From the NCBI RefSeq assembly GCF_051535215.1, contig NZ_JBPPLY010000001.1:434001-498000 (forward strand): DNA of 64,000 nucleotides. The letters run 5' to 3'. Numbering within the stretch: position 1 is the stretch's first letter; every line of letters starts with the position of its first letter. The position numbers and the translations under genes were made by a program. The notes beneath the pieces were generated by a model, which saw only the letters and a list, made by a program, of their open reading frames with translations, was not told the origin of the DNA and searched no databases. The stretch comes from Nitrobacter sp051535215. GTDB taxonomy: Bacteria > Pseudomonadota > Alphaproteobacteria > Rhizobiales > Xanthobacteraceae. Shown here in pieces: positions 53,138 through 61,998 of this stretch.

Positions 53138-53923
53138 ATGCGCCGTCTCCGTTCGCTTCTGATCCCGGGCGTCGACAAGCGGCTTCTGGTCAAGGACGCC
53201 GCGAAATTGCTGCCCGATCCGGCGCGCCGCCGTTTCATCGCCGGCGGCGCCAGCTTCGGCGCATTGACCCTGCTGACCGGATGCGACGTATCGGACAGCT
53301 TTTCGGCGGAAAAGCTGCTCGCGCAGATTTCGAAGTTCAACGACAAGGTGCAGGCCGCGATCTTCAATCCGAACACGCTGGCGCCGACCTACACGGAAGC
53401 GGACATCACGCGGCCGTTTCCCTTCAACGGCTACTATTCCGAGGATGAAGCGCCGGACATCGACAGCGAGGACTACACGTTCGAAGTGCGAGGGCTCGTC
53501 GACAACGCGAAATCATGGACGCTCGACGAACTTTACAAGCTCCCCGAGGTCACTCAGATCACCCGGCACGTCTGCGTCGAGGGATGGAGTGCGATCGGAA
53601 GCTGGAGCGGAACGCCGTTGCGCGATTTCCTCAAACTTGTCGGCGCAGACACCCGTGCGAAATATTGCTGGTTCCAGTGCGCGGATGTCGACGGCTACAA
53701 CAGCCCGCTGGACATGGCGACCGCGCTGCATCCGCAGACCCAGATGACCTTCAAGTTCGACGGCGAAATCCTGCCGCGCAAGTACGGCTACCCGATGAAG
53801 ATCCGGGTTCCGACCAAGCTCGGCTTCAAAAATCCGAAATACGTGGTCTCGATGGAGGTCACCAACGACTACAAGGGCGGCTACTGGGAGGACCAAGGTT
53901 ATAATTCCTTTAGCGGCATCTGA
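53138..53923 (+). CDS. YedY/MsrP-like molybdopterin oxidoreductase, Tat-exported
   Basis: 261 residues. The N-terminus has RRRFIAGGASFGALTLLTGC, a twin-arginine-like export signal that ends in a lipobox-like Cys. The sulfite-oxidase-fold domain has FEVRGLVDNAKSWTLDELYKLP, HVCVEGWSAIGSWSGTPL in which the Cys should ligate molybdenum, and KYGYPMKIRVPTKLGFKNPKYVVSMEV. Related enzymes reduce oxidised methionine or other oxides; the substrate is not visible. It forms a pair with the upstream cytochrome b561. Confidence 0.88.
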   Translation: MRRLRSLLIPGVDKRLLVKDAAKLLPDPARRRFIAGGASFGALTLLTGCDVSDSFSAEKLLAQISKFNDKVQAAIFNPNTLAPTYTEADITRPFPFNGYYSEDEAPDIDSEDYTFEVRGLVDNAKSWTLDELYKLPEVTQITRHVCVEGWSAIGSWSGTPLRDFLKLVGADTRAKYCWFQCADVDGYNSPLDMATALHPQTQMTFKFDGEILPRKYGYPMKIRVPTKLGFKNPKYVVSMEVTNDYKGGYWEDQGYNSFSGI

Positions 53924-54016
53924 CGCGACTGGCCGCTGTCATTTCCGGCTGCTATAGGTGGGCCGCAACGACACCCGCTAAATTCGAAGCCTTGATCCCC
54001 CAGCCGGAGGTTTTCC

Positions 54017-54526
54017 ATGATCGCTCGTACCTTGTTCGCTGCGGCGACGCTCGTGACCGTGACCGTGACCGCGGCTTCGGCCAATTCCGCCAAGGCTTCG
54101 CTTAAAAACGCCCAGGGCGTCGATGTCGGCACCGTCGAACTGACACAGGTCGATGACGGGGTTCTGCTCAAGGCTGCCCTCAAAGGCCTGCCGCCGGGCG
54201 ATCATGCCTTCCACATTCACGCGGTCGGCAAATGCGAGCCGCCGTTTACGTCGGCGGGCGGTCACTTCAATCCCGCCAACAAGAAGCACGGCATGATGGC
54301 GGCCGATGGTCACCATGCAGGCGACATGCCGAACCTCGTCGTGCCCGCCTCGGGCGAATTGAAACTGGAAGTGGTCAATACCGCGGTCACGCTCGACAAG
54401 GACAAGCCGAATTCGGTCCTGAAGCCGGACGGCACCGCCATCGTTATCCACGCGGCGGCGGATGACTACAAGACCGACCCGACTGGCGAGGCCGGCGGCC
54501 GCATCGCCTGCGGCGTTATCCAGTAG
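54017..54526 (+). CDS. sodC: Periplasmic Cu/Zn superoxide dismutase
   Basis: 169 residues with a signal peptide (FAAATLVTVTVTAASA). Metal-site motifs are FHIHAVGKCEPPFTSAGGHFNP (Cu/Zn His ligands and a disulfide Cys), KHGMMAADGHHAGDMPNL (Zn loop) and AIVIHAAADDYKTDPTGEAGGRIACGVIQ (final Cu His, active-site Arg, second Cys). It removes superoxide in the periplasm. It stands after the YedY-like gene with its own ribosome-binding site GGAGG. Confidence 0.94.
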   Translation: MIARTLFAAATLVTVTVTAASANSAKASLKNAQGVDVGTVELTQVDDGVLLKAALKGLPPGDHAFHIHAVGKCEPPFTSAGGHFNPANKKHGMMAADGHHAGDMPNLVVPASGELKLEVVNTAVTLDKDKPNSVLKPDGTAIVIHAAADDYKTDPTGEAGGRIACGVIQ

Positions 54527-54645
54527 AGCGTTTCGCGGAGCATGTCCTCGGGTTCGACCCGGGGACGGATGCCGGTTCGCGCGAAGAAAACACGTCAAAA
54601 TAAACTATAGAGCCCCGCTTCTGATTCTATCAGAAGCGGAAAGGC
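54526..54645. repeat. Modular repeat between sodC and the MFS gene
   Basis: A GAGCATGTCC..GAAGAAAACACGTC module and a perfect 11-bp hairpin CCGCTTCTGAT / ATCAGAAGCGG (54615-54639). It matches the 5.4-kb repeat in module order but has different hairpin arms. The MFS gene on the minus strand ends inside this hairpin, so it may also terminate that transcript. Confidence 0.7.
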
Positions 54646-55853
54646 TCTTGGCTGTCAGGCGGCGCGGGACGCGGCAGCCGGCGCTGGAACGCGGACAGGA
54701 TCGCGCCGGCGGCCAGCATCGCCGCGGAGACGTTGAGCGCGTAGGACAGGCTGCCCATGGCGTCGGTGATCGCGCCGACCATGACAGGTCCGACCGTCTG
54801 CCCGATGCCGAAGGATACGGTCATTGCCGCGATTGCCGTAGGCCATGCCGCGGGCGGATAGTTGAAGCGCACGAACGCAGTGGTCGATGTCACCACCGCG
54901 AAAAACGACACGCCGAACACCAGCGCCGACAATCCGAGCAAGAGCGGCGTATGGCCCAGCAGCGGCAGCGCCGCGCCGACGGTGTTGACGCCGAGGACGA
55001 TGGCCATGCTGAGACCGCCGCGGTCGAGGCCGAAGGTGCGCCGCCAGATCCACGGCGTAGCAAGCGTGCTCAGGCCGATCAGGCTCCAGAACGCGCTTTG
55101 CGCCAGCGCGCCGCCTCCCCCGTCGCGGACATAGGCGATCATGAACGTCATGTAGGCGATATAGCCGGCGCCGAACAGGAAATAGCCTGCGAGGAAGATG
55201 ATGGCGGGGCCAATCGCGAAGCGTCCTCGTGCGGTTTGCGGACCGCCCGCCGCGACATCGAAGCGTGCGAGGAACATCGGCACCGTCATCACAAAAGCGA
55301 GCGCGGCCATCACCCACCACACGATCCACCATGACCCGGGCCCGAAATATTGCAGGACGAACGGCGCGACGAGACCCGATGAAAGGATGCCGATGCCGGG
55401 GCCGATGTAGAACAGGCTGATCAGGAAGTTCGATCGCGCCGGCTGCGATTGCGCGATCGTCGTGGCCAGTGTTCCGCCGGCGACGAATCCGATCGCAGCG
55501 GCGATTCCGACAATCAGGCGGGCGAAGCTGAGAACGATGAAATTTCCCGTCAGTGCGCAGAGCGCCAGCGAAATGGCGGCAGCCGCCGTTGACCAGCGTG
55601 TGCTCGCCACGGTTCCGAAGCGCTTTGCGACCGAGGCCGCGATCAGCGCGCCGGCGAGGTAGCCGGCCGCATTGATCGTATTCATGAAGCCGGCAGCCGA
55701 ATAGGACCAGCCGAGACTGTCGCGCATGTCCGGCAGCACCAGCGAATAGGCGAATCGGCCCAAGCCGAGGCCGACGGTGGCCGCAAGCGACAGGATCACA
55801 ATCAGCCGCGCGGGGCTCGCAGGCGGCGCGGTTGGTCGTTCTGGTGCGATCAA
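54630..55853 (-). CDS. MFS transporter (YbfB/YjiJ-like)
   Basis: About 407 residues, twelve hydrophobic segments. The start GLGLGRFAYSLVLPDMRDSLGWSYSAAGFMNTINAAGYLAGAL fits the YbfB/YjiJ family of the MFS, whose substrates are unknown. TTG at 55853 is preferred because GGAG lies seven bases upstream and no ATG is close; the frame is open to 55925. The last few residues (EPFRF) and the stop are encoded by an intergenic repeat. A second long frame over the same region is a GC artefact. Confidence 0.82.
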   Translation of the reverse strand: MIAPERPTAPPASPARLIVILSLAATVGLGLGRFAYSLVLPDMRDSLGWSYSAAGFMNTINAAGYLAGALIAASVAKRFGTVASTRWSTAAAAISLALCALTGNFIVLSFARLIVGIAAAIGFVAGGTLATTIAQSQPARSNFLISLFYIGPGIGILSSGLVAPFVLQYFGPGSWWIVWWVMAALAFVMTVPMFLARFDVAAGGPQTARGRFAIGPAIIFLAGYFLFGAGYIAYMTFMIAYVRDGGGGALAQSAFWSLIGLSTLATPWIWRRTFGLDRGGLSMAIVLGVNTVGAALPLLGHTPLLLGLSALVFGVSFFAVVTSTTAFVRFNYPPAAWPTAIAAMTVSFGIGQTVGPVMVGAITDAMGSLSYALNVSAAMLAAGAILSAFQRRLPRPAPPDSQEPFRF

Positions 55854-56080
55854 CTTGAATCTCCGGCAGCGCGCATTGTGGCAGCTTCGGAGGGCGAGGC
55901 AATTGGCGCAAAGGCGTCTTGCCAACGGCGCAACGCCGTCCTAGCAATCGGCAGTTCCATCATTCCGGGTGTGCCGAAGGCGCGAATCCGGAATCCATAT
56001 CTGACATCAGGCTTGGTTCGGGATCGCCGCGCTGGCGCTCGGCGTCCGGAAGGACGCAATCATCTCGCAAGGACTTCGTC

Positions 56081-57193
56081 ATGGCGACTTACAAGCTGCT
56101 TCTCCTGCCCGGCGACGGCATCGGCCCGGAGGTGATGGCGGAGGTGAAACGGCTGATCGGCTGGCTGGACGCGCAAGGCATCGCCAAATTCGAAACCGAG
56201 GACGGGCTGGTAGGCGGCGCCTCATACGATGCCGACAAGGTCAGCATCACCGACGCCACCATGGCGAGGGCGCTTGCCGCTGATGCCGTGCTGTTCGGCG
56301 CGGTCGGCGGCCCGAAGTGGGACCCGGTGCCCTATGAGGTGCGGCCGGAAGCCGGCCTGTTGCGGTTGCGCAAGGACCTCGCGCTCTATGCCAACCTTCG
56401 CCCGGCGATCTGCTATCCGGCGCTCGCAGAATCCTCCAGTCTCAAGCGGGATCTCGTCGAGGGGCTCGACATCATGATCGTGCGCGAACTGACCGGCGGG
56501 GTCTATTTCGGCGAGCCGAAAACCATCACCGATCTCGGCAACGGCCAGAAGCGCGCCGTCGACACCCAGGTCTACGACACCTACGAGATCGAGCGCATCG
56601 CGCGCGTCGCCTTCGATCTCGCCCGCAAGCGCCGCAACAAGCTGACGTCGATGGAGAAGAACAACGTCATGAAGTCGGGCGTATTGTGGAAGGAGGTCGT
56701 CGGCGCGGTTCACAAGCGCGAATATCCCGACGTCACTCTCGAACATCAGCTTGCCGATTCCGGCGGAATGCAACTCGTGCGCCGTCCCAAGCAGTTCGAC
56801 GTGATCGTCACCGACAACCTGTTCGGCGACATGCTGAGCGACATCGCGGCGATGCTGACGGGTTCGCTCGGCATGCTGCCGTCGGCCTCGCTCGGCGACA
56901 TCGATGCGAAAACCAAAAAGCGCCGCGCGCTTTACGAGCCGGTGCACGGCTCCGCGCCCGATATCGCGGGGCAGGGCGCGGCCAATCCGATCGCGATGCT
57001 GGCGTCGTTCGGGATGGCGCTGCGCTATTCCTTCGACATGGGTGAACTCGCCGACAAGCTCGATGCGGCGATCGCGGCGGTGCTCGCCAAGGGCCTGCGT
57101 ACGGCCGACCTGAAATCCGAAGGTTCGACCGTTGTCAGCACATCGCAGATGGGCGAGGCGATCGTGAAGGAGCTTCAGGCGCTGCACGCCTGA
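56081..57193 (+). CDS. leuB: 3-isopropylmalate dehydrogenase
   Basis: Oxidative decarboxylation of 3-isopropylmalate in leucine synthesis. 370 residues from the ATG at 56081; upstream open frame lacks support. Motifs: LLLPGDGIGPEVMAEV, GAVGGPKWD, LRPEAGLLRLRKDLALYANLRPA, VRELTGGVYFGEP, DNLFGDMLSDIAAMLTGSLGMLPSAS and the NAD-binding EPVHGSAPDIAGQGAANPIA. leuD is at 60.2 kb and leuC at the window end, so the leucine genes are clustered with asd. Confidence 0.97.
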   Translation: MATYKLLLLPGDGIGPEVMAEVKRLIGWLDAQGIAKFETEDGLVGGASYDADKVSITDATMARALAADAVLFGAVGGPKWDPVPYEVRPEAGLLRLRKDLALYANLRPAICYPALAESSSLKRDLVEGLDIMIVRELTGGVYFGEPKTITDLGNGQKRAVDTQVYDTYEIERIARVAFDLARKRRNKLTSMEKNNVMKSGVLWKEVVGAVHKREYPDVTLEHQLADSGGMQLVRRPKQFDVIVTDNLFGDMLSDIAAMLTGSLGMLPSASLGDIDAKTKKRRALYEPVHGSAPDIAGQGAANPIAMLASFGMALRYSFDMGELADKLDAAIAAVLAKGLRTADLKSEGSTVVSTSQMGEAIVKELQALHA

Positions 57194-57255
57194 GTGCGAA
57201 CCCTGCGTCGCCCCTACCTGCGCGGACGACCATCGACGGCGGCGCGCTTAACAAA

Positions 57256-57281
57256 AATGCCCGGTCGTGCCGGGCATTTTC
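57256..57281. terminator. Terminator between leuB and the convergent small gene
   Basis: AATGCCCGG / CCGGGCATT with a 5-base loop, A run before and TTTT after it; can act in both directions between convergent genes. Confidence 0.8.
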
Positions 57282-57311
57282 CTTAAATTCCTTAAAAGCG
57301 CCGAGACAGGT

Positions 57312-57704
57312 TCAGTACAGCGGAAATGCCGTCGGGTATCCGCCGAGATCGGACGGCGGACTGAGCGGCTGCCGGTCGATCGGCCGGTTCAGGTTTTCGC
57401 GGGCGAACGAGGGATAACCGACGTCCGGCGGAAAGGCATAGTCGGTGAATTTGCGCTCGCCGGGAAGCACTTCGGTGCCGGCATCCAGCCACGAGCGCTT
57501 GGAGATATAGACACGGGTGCGCGGGCCGGACTGGTAGGACACATTCGGTCCGCTCGGACCATAAGCGCCGCTGCGATCATAGACTTTGCGTTTTGCCGCG
57601 CTCGCGTCCGTAACGCTGAAGCCGACCGCAACGAAGGCAGTCGCCGCGAGCAACAGCGCGACGGTTCTCGCAGGCCCGGTCGCGGCGGGGAATTTCACAG
57701 TCAT
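57312..57704 (-). CDS. Hypothetical secreted protein (130 aa)
   Basis: A signal peptide (RTVALLLAATAFVAVGFSVTDASA) precedes a basic, Gly/Ser/Pro/Tyr-rich mature part: KRKVYDRSGAYGPSGPNVSYQSGPRTRVYISKRSW, DAGTEVLPGERKFTDYAFPP and a final LGGYPTAFPLY. No domain recognised; similar small secreted proteins occur in Bradyrhizobium relatives. The ATG at 57704 fits the signal peptide, and upstream codons are discounted. Confidence 0.65.
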   Translation of the reverse strand: MTVKFPAATGPARTVALLLAATAFVAVGFSVTDASAAKRKVYDRSGAYGPSGPNVSYQSGPRTRVYISKRSWLDAGTEVLPGERKFTDYAFPPDVGYPSFARENLNRPIDRQPLSPPSDLGGYPTAFPLY

Positions 57705-58175
57705 CGTGTCCTCATAGATCCGAGTGACTACCTTTTTATCGTCGGGGGGGCTCGCGCCACAAGGCCAATCGGGCCACACCTTCGAGAATAATGCAGCCGG
57801 GCCGGAAACGTTGCCTCGATCCGACGCGCATCGGCGCGAATTTGAGCGCATGTCCGCATGGCGTGCTGAAACAGATGTGCCTTTGTTTTCAGCGAGATAT
57901 AAGCCATTATCGGCATGATCGCGCGCATGCGCGGCTTGGTCCGGATGCGGTCGCGGTGCCGCGAACCATCCGACCCGCAGATTTCATCCTTTCGCCTGCC
58001 TTCAGCGAAGCCGGGCAAACCGAGGGAGCGTTGGCGGACTGCTCGGGACCGAATCGGCCATGTCAGGAACCAGGGTCGGCGTTGTCTTGAGGGTATTTCT
58101 CGCATAGAAGCGCAGCGTCTTCCCTTGTTTCGCGCGCAGGCGATCCGGGAAGGCGATTTCTTCGGAGAGTGAACG
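57705..58175. other. Divergent intergenic region upstream of asd
   Basis: No gene supported. A 12-base palindrome CGCGCATGCGCG occurs at 57922-57933. Promoters for the secreted protein and for asd (ribosome-binding site GGAGAG) should lie here. Confidence 0.4.
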
Positions 58176-59210
58176 ATGGGTTACAAAGTCGCGCTGGTCG
58201 GAGCGACCGGCAATGTCGGGCGTGAAATGCTCAACATTCTGGACGAGCGGAAATTCCCCGCTGACGAGGTGGTGGCGCTGGCCTCGCGCCGCAGCGTCGG
58301 CACCGAGGTGTCCTACGGCGACAAAACCCTCAAGGTCAAAGCGCTGGAAAATCACGATTTCGGCGACGTCGATATCTGCCTGATGTCGGCTGGCGGCGCC
58401 GTGTCGAAGGAATGGTCGCCGAAGATCGGCGCGGCAGGCGCGGTTGTGATCGACAACTCGTCGACCTGGCGGATGGATCCGGACGTTCCGCTGATCGTGC
58501 CCGAGGTCAACGCGGACGCGGTTGCGGGTTTCACCAGGAAGAATATCATTGCCAATCCGAACTGCTCGACCGCGCAGCTTGTGGTGGCGTTGAAGCCGCT
58601 GCACGACAAGGCCGTCATCAAGCGCGTCGTGGTCGCGACCTATCAGTCGGTTTCGGGTGCCGGCAAGGACGGCATGGACGAATTGTTCGCGCAGACCAAG
58701 GCGGTCTATACCGCGAGCGAGCTCGTCGCCAAGAAGTTCCCGAAGCGTATCGCCTTCAACGTCATCCCCGAGATCGACGTGTTCATGGAGGATGGTTACA
58801 CCAAGGAAGAATGGAAGATGATGGCGGAGACCAAGAAGATTCTTGATCCCAAAATCAGGCTGACCGCGACCTGCGTGCGCGTGCCGGTGTTCATCGGCCA
58901 TTCGGAGGCCGTCAGCATCGAGTTCGAAAAGCCGATCACGCCGGACGAGGCGCGCAGCATCCTGCGCAATGCGCCAGGGTGTCTGGTGATCGACAAGCAC
59001 GAGCCGGGCGGCTACGTCACGCCGTACGAATCGGCCGGTGAGGACGCCACCTACATCAGCCGCATCCGCGAGGATGCGACGGTGGAGAACGGGCTGTCGA
59101 TGTGGGTCGTATCCGACAATCTGCGCAAGGGCGCGGCGTTGAACGCGGTGCAGATCGCGGAGTGCCTGATCAACCGCAAGCTGATCAGCGCCAAACGGAA
59201 AGCCGCCTGA
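58176..59210 (+). CDS. asd: Aspartate-semialdehyde dehydrogenase
   Basis: Forms aspartate semialdehyde for lysine, methionine and threonine, supplying the DAP pathway represented by dapD/dapE. 344 residues: NADP-binding ALVGATGNVGREML, SAGGAVSKEWSPKI, NPNCSTAQLV with catalytic Cys130, YQSVSGAGKDGMDEL, and RVPVFIGHSEAVSIEF with the acid/base His. Length is normal. Confidence 0.96.
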   Translation: MGYKVALVGATGNVGREMLNILDERKFPADEVVALASRRSVGTEVSYGDKTLKVKALENHDFGDVDICLMSAGGAVSKEWSPKIGAAGAVVIDNSSTWRMDPDVPLIVPEVNADAVAGFTRKNIIANPNCSTAQLVVALKPLHDKAVIKRVVVATYQSVSGAGKDGMDELFAQTKAVYTASELVAKKFPKRIAFNVIPEIDVFMEDGYTKEEWKMMAETKKILDPKIRLTATCVRVPVFIGHSEAVSIEFEKPITPDEARSILRNAPGCLVIDKHEPGGYVTPYESAGEDATYISRIREDATVENGLSMWVVSDNLRKGAALNAVQIAECLINRKLISAKRKAA

Positions 59211-59270
59211 CGCAAACGCCTCTTCGGGGCTCGCCCGCCCGATACGCACAGCGAGCCAAGAGGCGGAGCC

Positions 59271-59366
59271 GAGCATGATCCGAAAAGCAGAAACCGATTT
59301 TCGGACAAGATTCTGTTCAATGAGAAAGACAAAGACAGAGGCTGATTCAACATAGTTGAATCAGCC
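59271..59366. repeat. GAGCATGATC repeat with 12-bp hairpin between asd and carbonic anhydrase
   Basis: GAGCATGATC opens the element; its right-hand GATCATGCTC partner is degraded. GGCTGATTCAAC (59340-59351) and GTTGAATCAGCC (59355-59366) make a perfect hairpin with a 3-base loop. It sits between the convergent asd and carbonic anhydrase genes and may end both transcripts. Confidence 0.7.
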
Positions 59367-59379
59367 GATCAGTTGGCGG

Positions 59380-60030
59380 TCACACCAGGCCGTGATCGCT
59401 GACGTTGCGGAATTCCTTGGTCTCCCGATCGAGCACCGAAAGCGAACCCTCGGCGACGCCGAAATACGCGCCGTGCAGACGCAGACGCCCGCTCTCGACG
59501 GACTTCTGGACGAACGGAAACGTCATCAGGTTCTCAATGCTGCGGAATACCGCCGCTTTTTCGATGCGGGTAGCGAATTCCTTCATCGTCTCCCGTTCGC
59601 GCTGCTCGACGACCTCGCCGGGCTTGATTAACATCGCCATCCACTTGCCGATGAAGTCGCCGGTCGACAGCGGCGCCCTCTTGTTGATGATGGCGCTGAT
59701 GCCGCTGCATTGCGCGTGCCCGAGGATGACGATGTGCTTCACCTTGAGCACCTGCACCCCGAATTCCAGCGCCGCCGAGACGCCATGGGCGTTGGCGTCA
59801 GGCTGATAGACCGGCACCAGGTTGGCGATGTTGCGCACCACGAACAGTTCGCCGGGCCCGGCATCGAAAATCACCTCCGGTGAAACCCGCGAATCGCAGC
59901 AGCCGATCACCATTGTTTCGGGCGACTGGCCGCGTTCGGACAGCGCGCGATAGCGCGATTGCTCGGTCGGCAGGCGCTGCTTGGCGAAGGCGCCATAGCC
60001 GTCGATCAGTTGTTGCGGGAAAGTTCTCAC
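59380..60030 (-). CDS. can: Beta-carbonic anhydrase
   Basis: 216 residues from a GTG with GAGG six bases upstream. Zinc ligands are in GCCDSRVSPE (Cys44, Asp46) and GHAQCSG (His105, Cys108); VVRNIANLVPVY and LEFGVQVLKVKHIVILGH are family signatures. It interconverts CO2 and bicarbonate in the cytoplasm. The upstream ATG would add 16 unsupported residues. A CO2-fixing lifestyle would use it but cannot be inferred from it. Confidence 0.94.
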   Translation of the reverse strand: MRTFPQQLIDGYGAFAKQRLPTEQSRYRALSERGQSPETMVIGCCDSRVSPEVIFDAGPGELFVVRNIANLVPVYQPDANAHGVSAALEFGVQVLKVKHIVILGHAQCSGISAIINKRAPLSTGDFIGKWMAMLIKPGEVVEQRERETMKEFATRIEKAAVFRSIENLMTFPFVQKSVESGRLRLHGAYFGVAEGSLSVLDRETKEFRNVSDHGLV

Positions 60031-60216
60031 GTCGCACCTCGTCCGCTCGGTGAAACCACAGCCGGACGTTCCGGACAAGGCTTTCGACGCTACGCCGCGA
60101 ATGCTGTCGGTGCGGACCGACCGCCACCGGGCATATGTCCTTTGACTTGCAGTCCGCTCCGCCTCCCGGGCGCCGGCTACAGGCGTTTTTCGGAAGCAAT
60201 CAGGCGAGCAAGCGGT

Positions 60217-60822
60217 TCAGGCCCAGGCCCGTTCGCGCTTCAGTTTGTCCTCGAAGCTGTCAATTGCCGCCTTCTTTTCCATCGTCAGCCCGATGTCGTC
60301 GAGGCCGTTCAGCAGGCAGTGCTTGCGGAACGCATCGATCTCGAATGTCGCCTTGCCGCCATCAGGGCCGCGGATTTCCTGATTGGCGAGATCGATGGTC
60401 AGCGTCGCGTTGGCACCGCGCTCGGCGTCGTCGAACAGCTTGTCGAGGTCGGCCTGCGGCACGCGGATCGGCAGAATGCCGTTCTTGAAGCAGTTGTTGT
60501 AGAAAATATCGCCGAAAGATGTGGAGATCACGCAGCGAATGCCGAAATCGAGCAGCGCCCACGGCGCGTGCTCGCGCGACGAACCGCAGCCGAAATTGTC
60601 GCCGGCGACCAGAATTTTGGCGTTGCGATAGGCCGGCCTGTTGAGAACGAAGTCCGGATTCTCCGAGCCGTCTTCCTTGTAGCGCTGTTCCGAGAAAAGT
60701 CCCTTGCCAAGGCCGGTGCGCTTGATGGTCTTCAGATACTGCTTCGGAATGATCATGTCGGTGTCGACATTGATGATCTTCAGCGGCGCCGCGACGCCTT
60801 CCAGCGTTGTGAACTTGTCCAT
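60217..60822 (-). CDS. leuD: 3-isopropylmalate dehydratase small subunit
   Basis: 201 residues. Typical features: FTTLEGVAAPLKIINVDTDMIIPKQYLKTI, GDNFGCGSSREHAPWAL (swivelling-domain core) and FGDIFYNNCFKNGILPI. It pairs with LeuC to isomerise isopropylmalate. leuC lies on the same strand about 2.6 kb upstream, with unrelated small genes in between. Confidence 0.97.
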   Translation of the reverse strand: MDKFTTLEGVAAPLKIINVDTDMIIPKQYLKTIKRTGLGKGLFSEQRYKEDGSENPDFVLNRPAYRNAKILVAGDNFGCGSSREHAPWALLDFGIRCVISTSFGDIFYNNCFKNGILPIRVPQADLDKLFDDAERGANATLTIDLANQEIRGPDGGKATFEIDAFRKHCLLNGLDDIGLTMEKKAAIDSFEDKLKRERAWA

Positions 60823-60920
60823 GGCAGGGTCCTCGTAAGCAGTCGTTCTACCCCGATCGCAGCCTCGATCCAAGGTCCATCTATGATTTGGAATTGACGC
60901 GGTTTCCGCTAGAAAACGCT

Positions 60921-61322
60921 CTAACCCGCCGTCTCCGCCTCGATCGCCTCGATATCGGCATCCGACAGCCCGAAGTGGTGGCCGATTTCGTGGACCAACA
61001 CATGGCTGATGATACCAGCAAGCGTTTCATCATGCTCGGCCCAGTAATCGATGATCGGACGGCGGTAGAGCCAGATCAGGTTGGGCAGCCTGGCGATGTC
61101 GTCGTGACTTTGAAACGGCAGGCCTGTGCCCTGGAACAACCCCAGCAGATCGTATTCGCTGTCGGCCTCCATCTCATCGAGCACCTCCTCGGTGGGGAAA
61201 TCCTCGACGCGAATGATGAGACTCTCGCACAGGCGCCGGAAACGTTCGGGCAGCCGCGCGAAAATGTCGTGCGCCATGGCTTCCATATCGGCCAGCGAGG
61301 GCGCTTTGGCGGACGTCCACAT
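60921..61322 (-). CDS. Zincin-like metallopeptidase family protein
   Basis: 133 residues. The motif ISHVLVHEIGHHFGLSD (His111, Glu112, His115 and downstream Asp) is HExxHxxGxxD, a zinc site as in the small acetyl-glucosamine-like/minigluzincin family (DUF1025-type). The N-terminal half (FARLPERFRRLCESLIIRVEDFPTEEVLDEM) is typical of these. Its substrate is unknown. It lies upstream of leuD on the same strand. Confidence 0.88.
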   Translation of the reverse strand: MWTSAKAPSLADMEAMAHDIFARLPERFRRLCESLIIRVEDFPTEEVLDEMEADSEYDLLGLFQGTGLPFQSHDDIARLPNLIWLYRRPIIDYWAEHDETLAGIISHVLVHEIGHHFGLSDADIEAIEAETAG

Positions 61323-61461
61323 GCTGTCTGTTTAACCCGTGTTTGGCCATCGGGGCACCGTTTTTTAAGATCCGGTTCTTAAGATCCGAGCGGTGTCACG
61401 GTTGACGCGGGGGCGGCAATCGGAGACCGTTGGCTGCGAACACGAAAACCGGGGCGCTGTG

Positions 61462-61785
61462 ATGGATGTCAGAATGACAGCGGTGGGGCTGACGGGCGCG
61501 GTAATCCTTCTGCTTCTGCTGCCGGGTATGCTTCTGTTTGAAGACCGCGCGGAGGCGCAAACAGCGCGGAACGCCGAACGTGCCGTGACAACCGACCTTT
61601 CGGCCCAGGTACGCGAGCGCCGGCCACGCGTGCGCATCTATCGCGAAGATGAGCGCGGAGTTTATCCGAAGTACAATCCGGGTTCTGACGCCGTTCGCGA
61701 CTGCACCGCTCATTACGTGCAGGAGTTTCGGCCGAGCGGGACGGTGATTGTTCCGCGGATGGACTGTTATTGGCGTCACGGCTGA
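61462..61785 (+). CDS. Hypothetical exported protein (107 aa)
   Basis: An N-terminal hydrophobic segment (AVGLTGAVILLLLLPGMLLF) ends near an AEAQ that could be a signal-peptidase site. The mature part is basic: RRPRVRIYREDERGVYPKYNPGSDAVRDCTAHYVQEFRPSGTVIVPRMDCYWRHG, with two cysteines able to pair. No family recognised, but the C-terminal RDCxxxYVQExRPSGTVIxPRMxCxWRxG pattern looks conserved. Confidence 0.65.
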   Translation: MDVRMTAVGLTGAVILLLLLPGMLLFEDRAEAQTARNAERAVTTDLSAQVRERRPRVRIYREDERGVYPKYNPGSDAVRDCTAHYVQEFRPSGTVIVPRMDCYWRHG

Positions 61786-61998
61786 AAGTGCCCGCGCGGG
61801 GGCGCGAGTTCGGCTCCATCTATCCGTTTTCAACGAGTTGGTAGGGAGAACGTGCGGCGCATTGTCACCGCTCGTCATTGCGCACGCTCATTCACGCGGC
61901 ATTCAGATCGCCGCTTCTAGCTTCATTGCTCGCATTGTGGCGAGATGGAACCATCTGCTGCAGTTCGTCGTTATCGGTTTCCTTCCATGGAGGTCCAC

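Noticed and set aside
54655..55947. 430-codon frame overlapping the MFS gene in another frame, same strand
   Set aside because: The product is Arg-rich without membrane segments, while the other frame gives a well-formed twelve-helix MFS protein.
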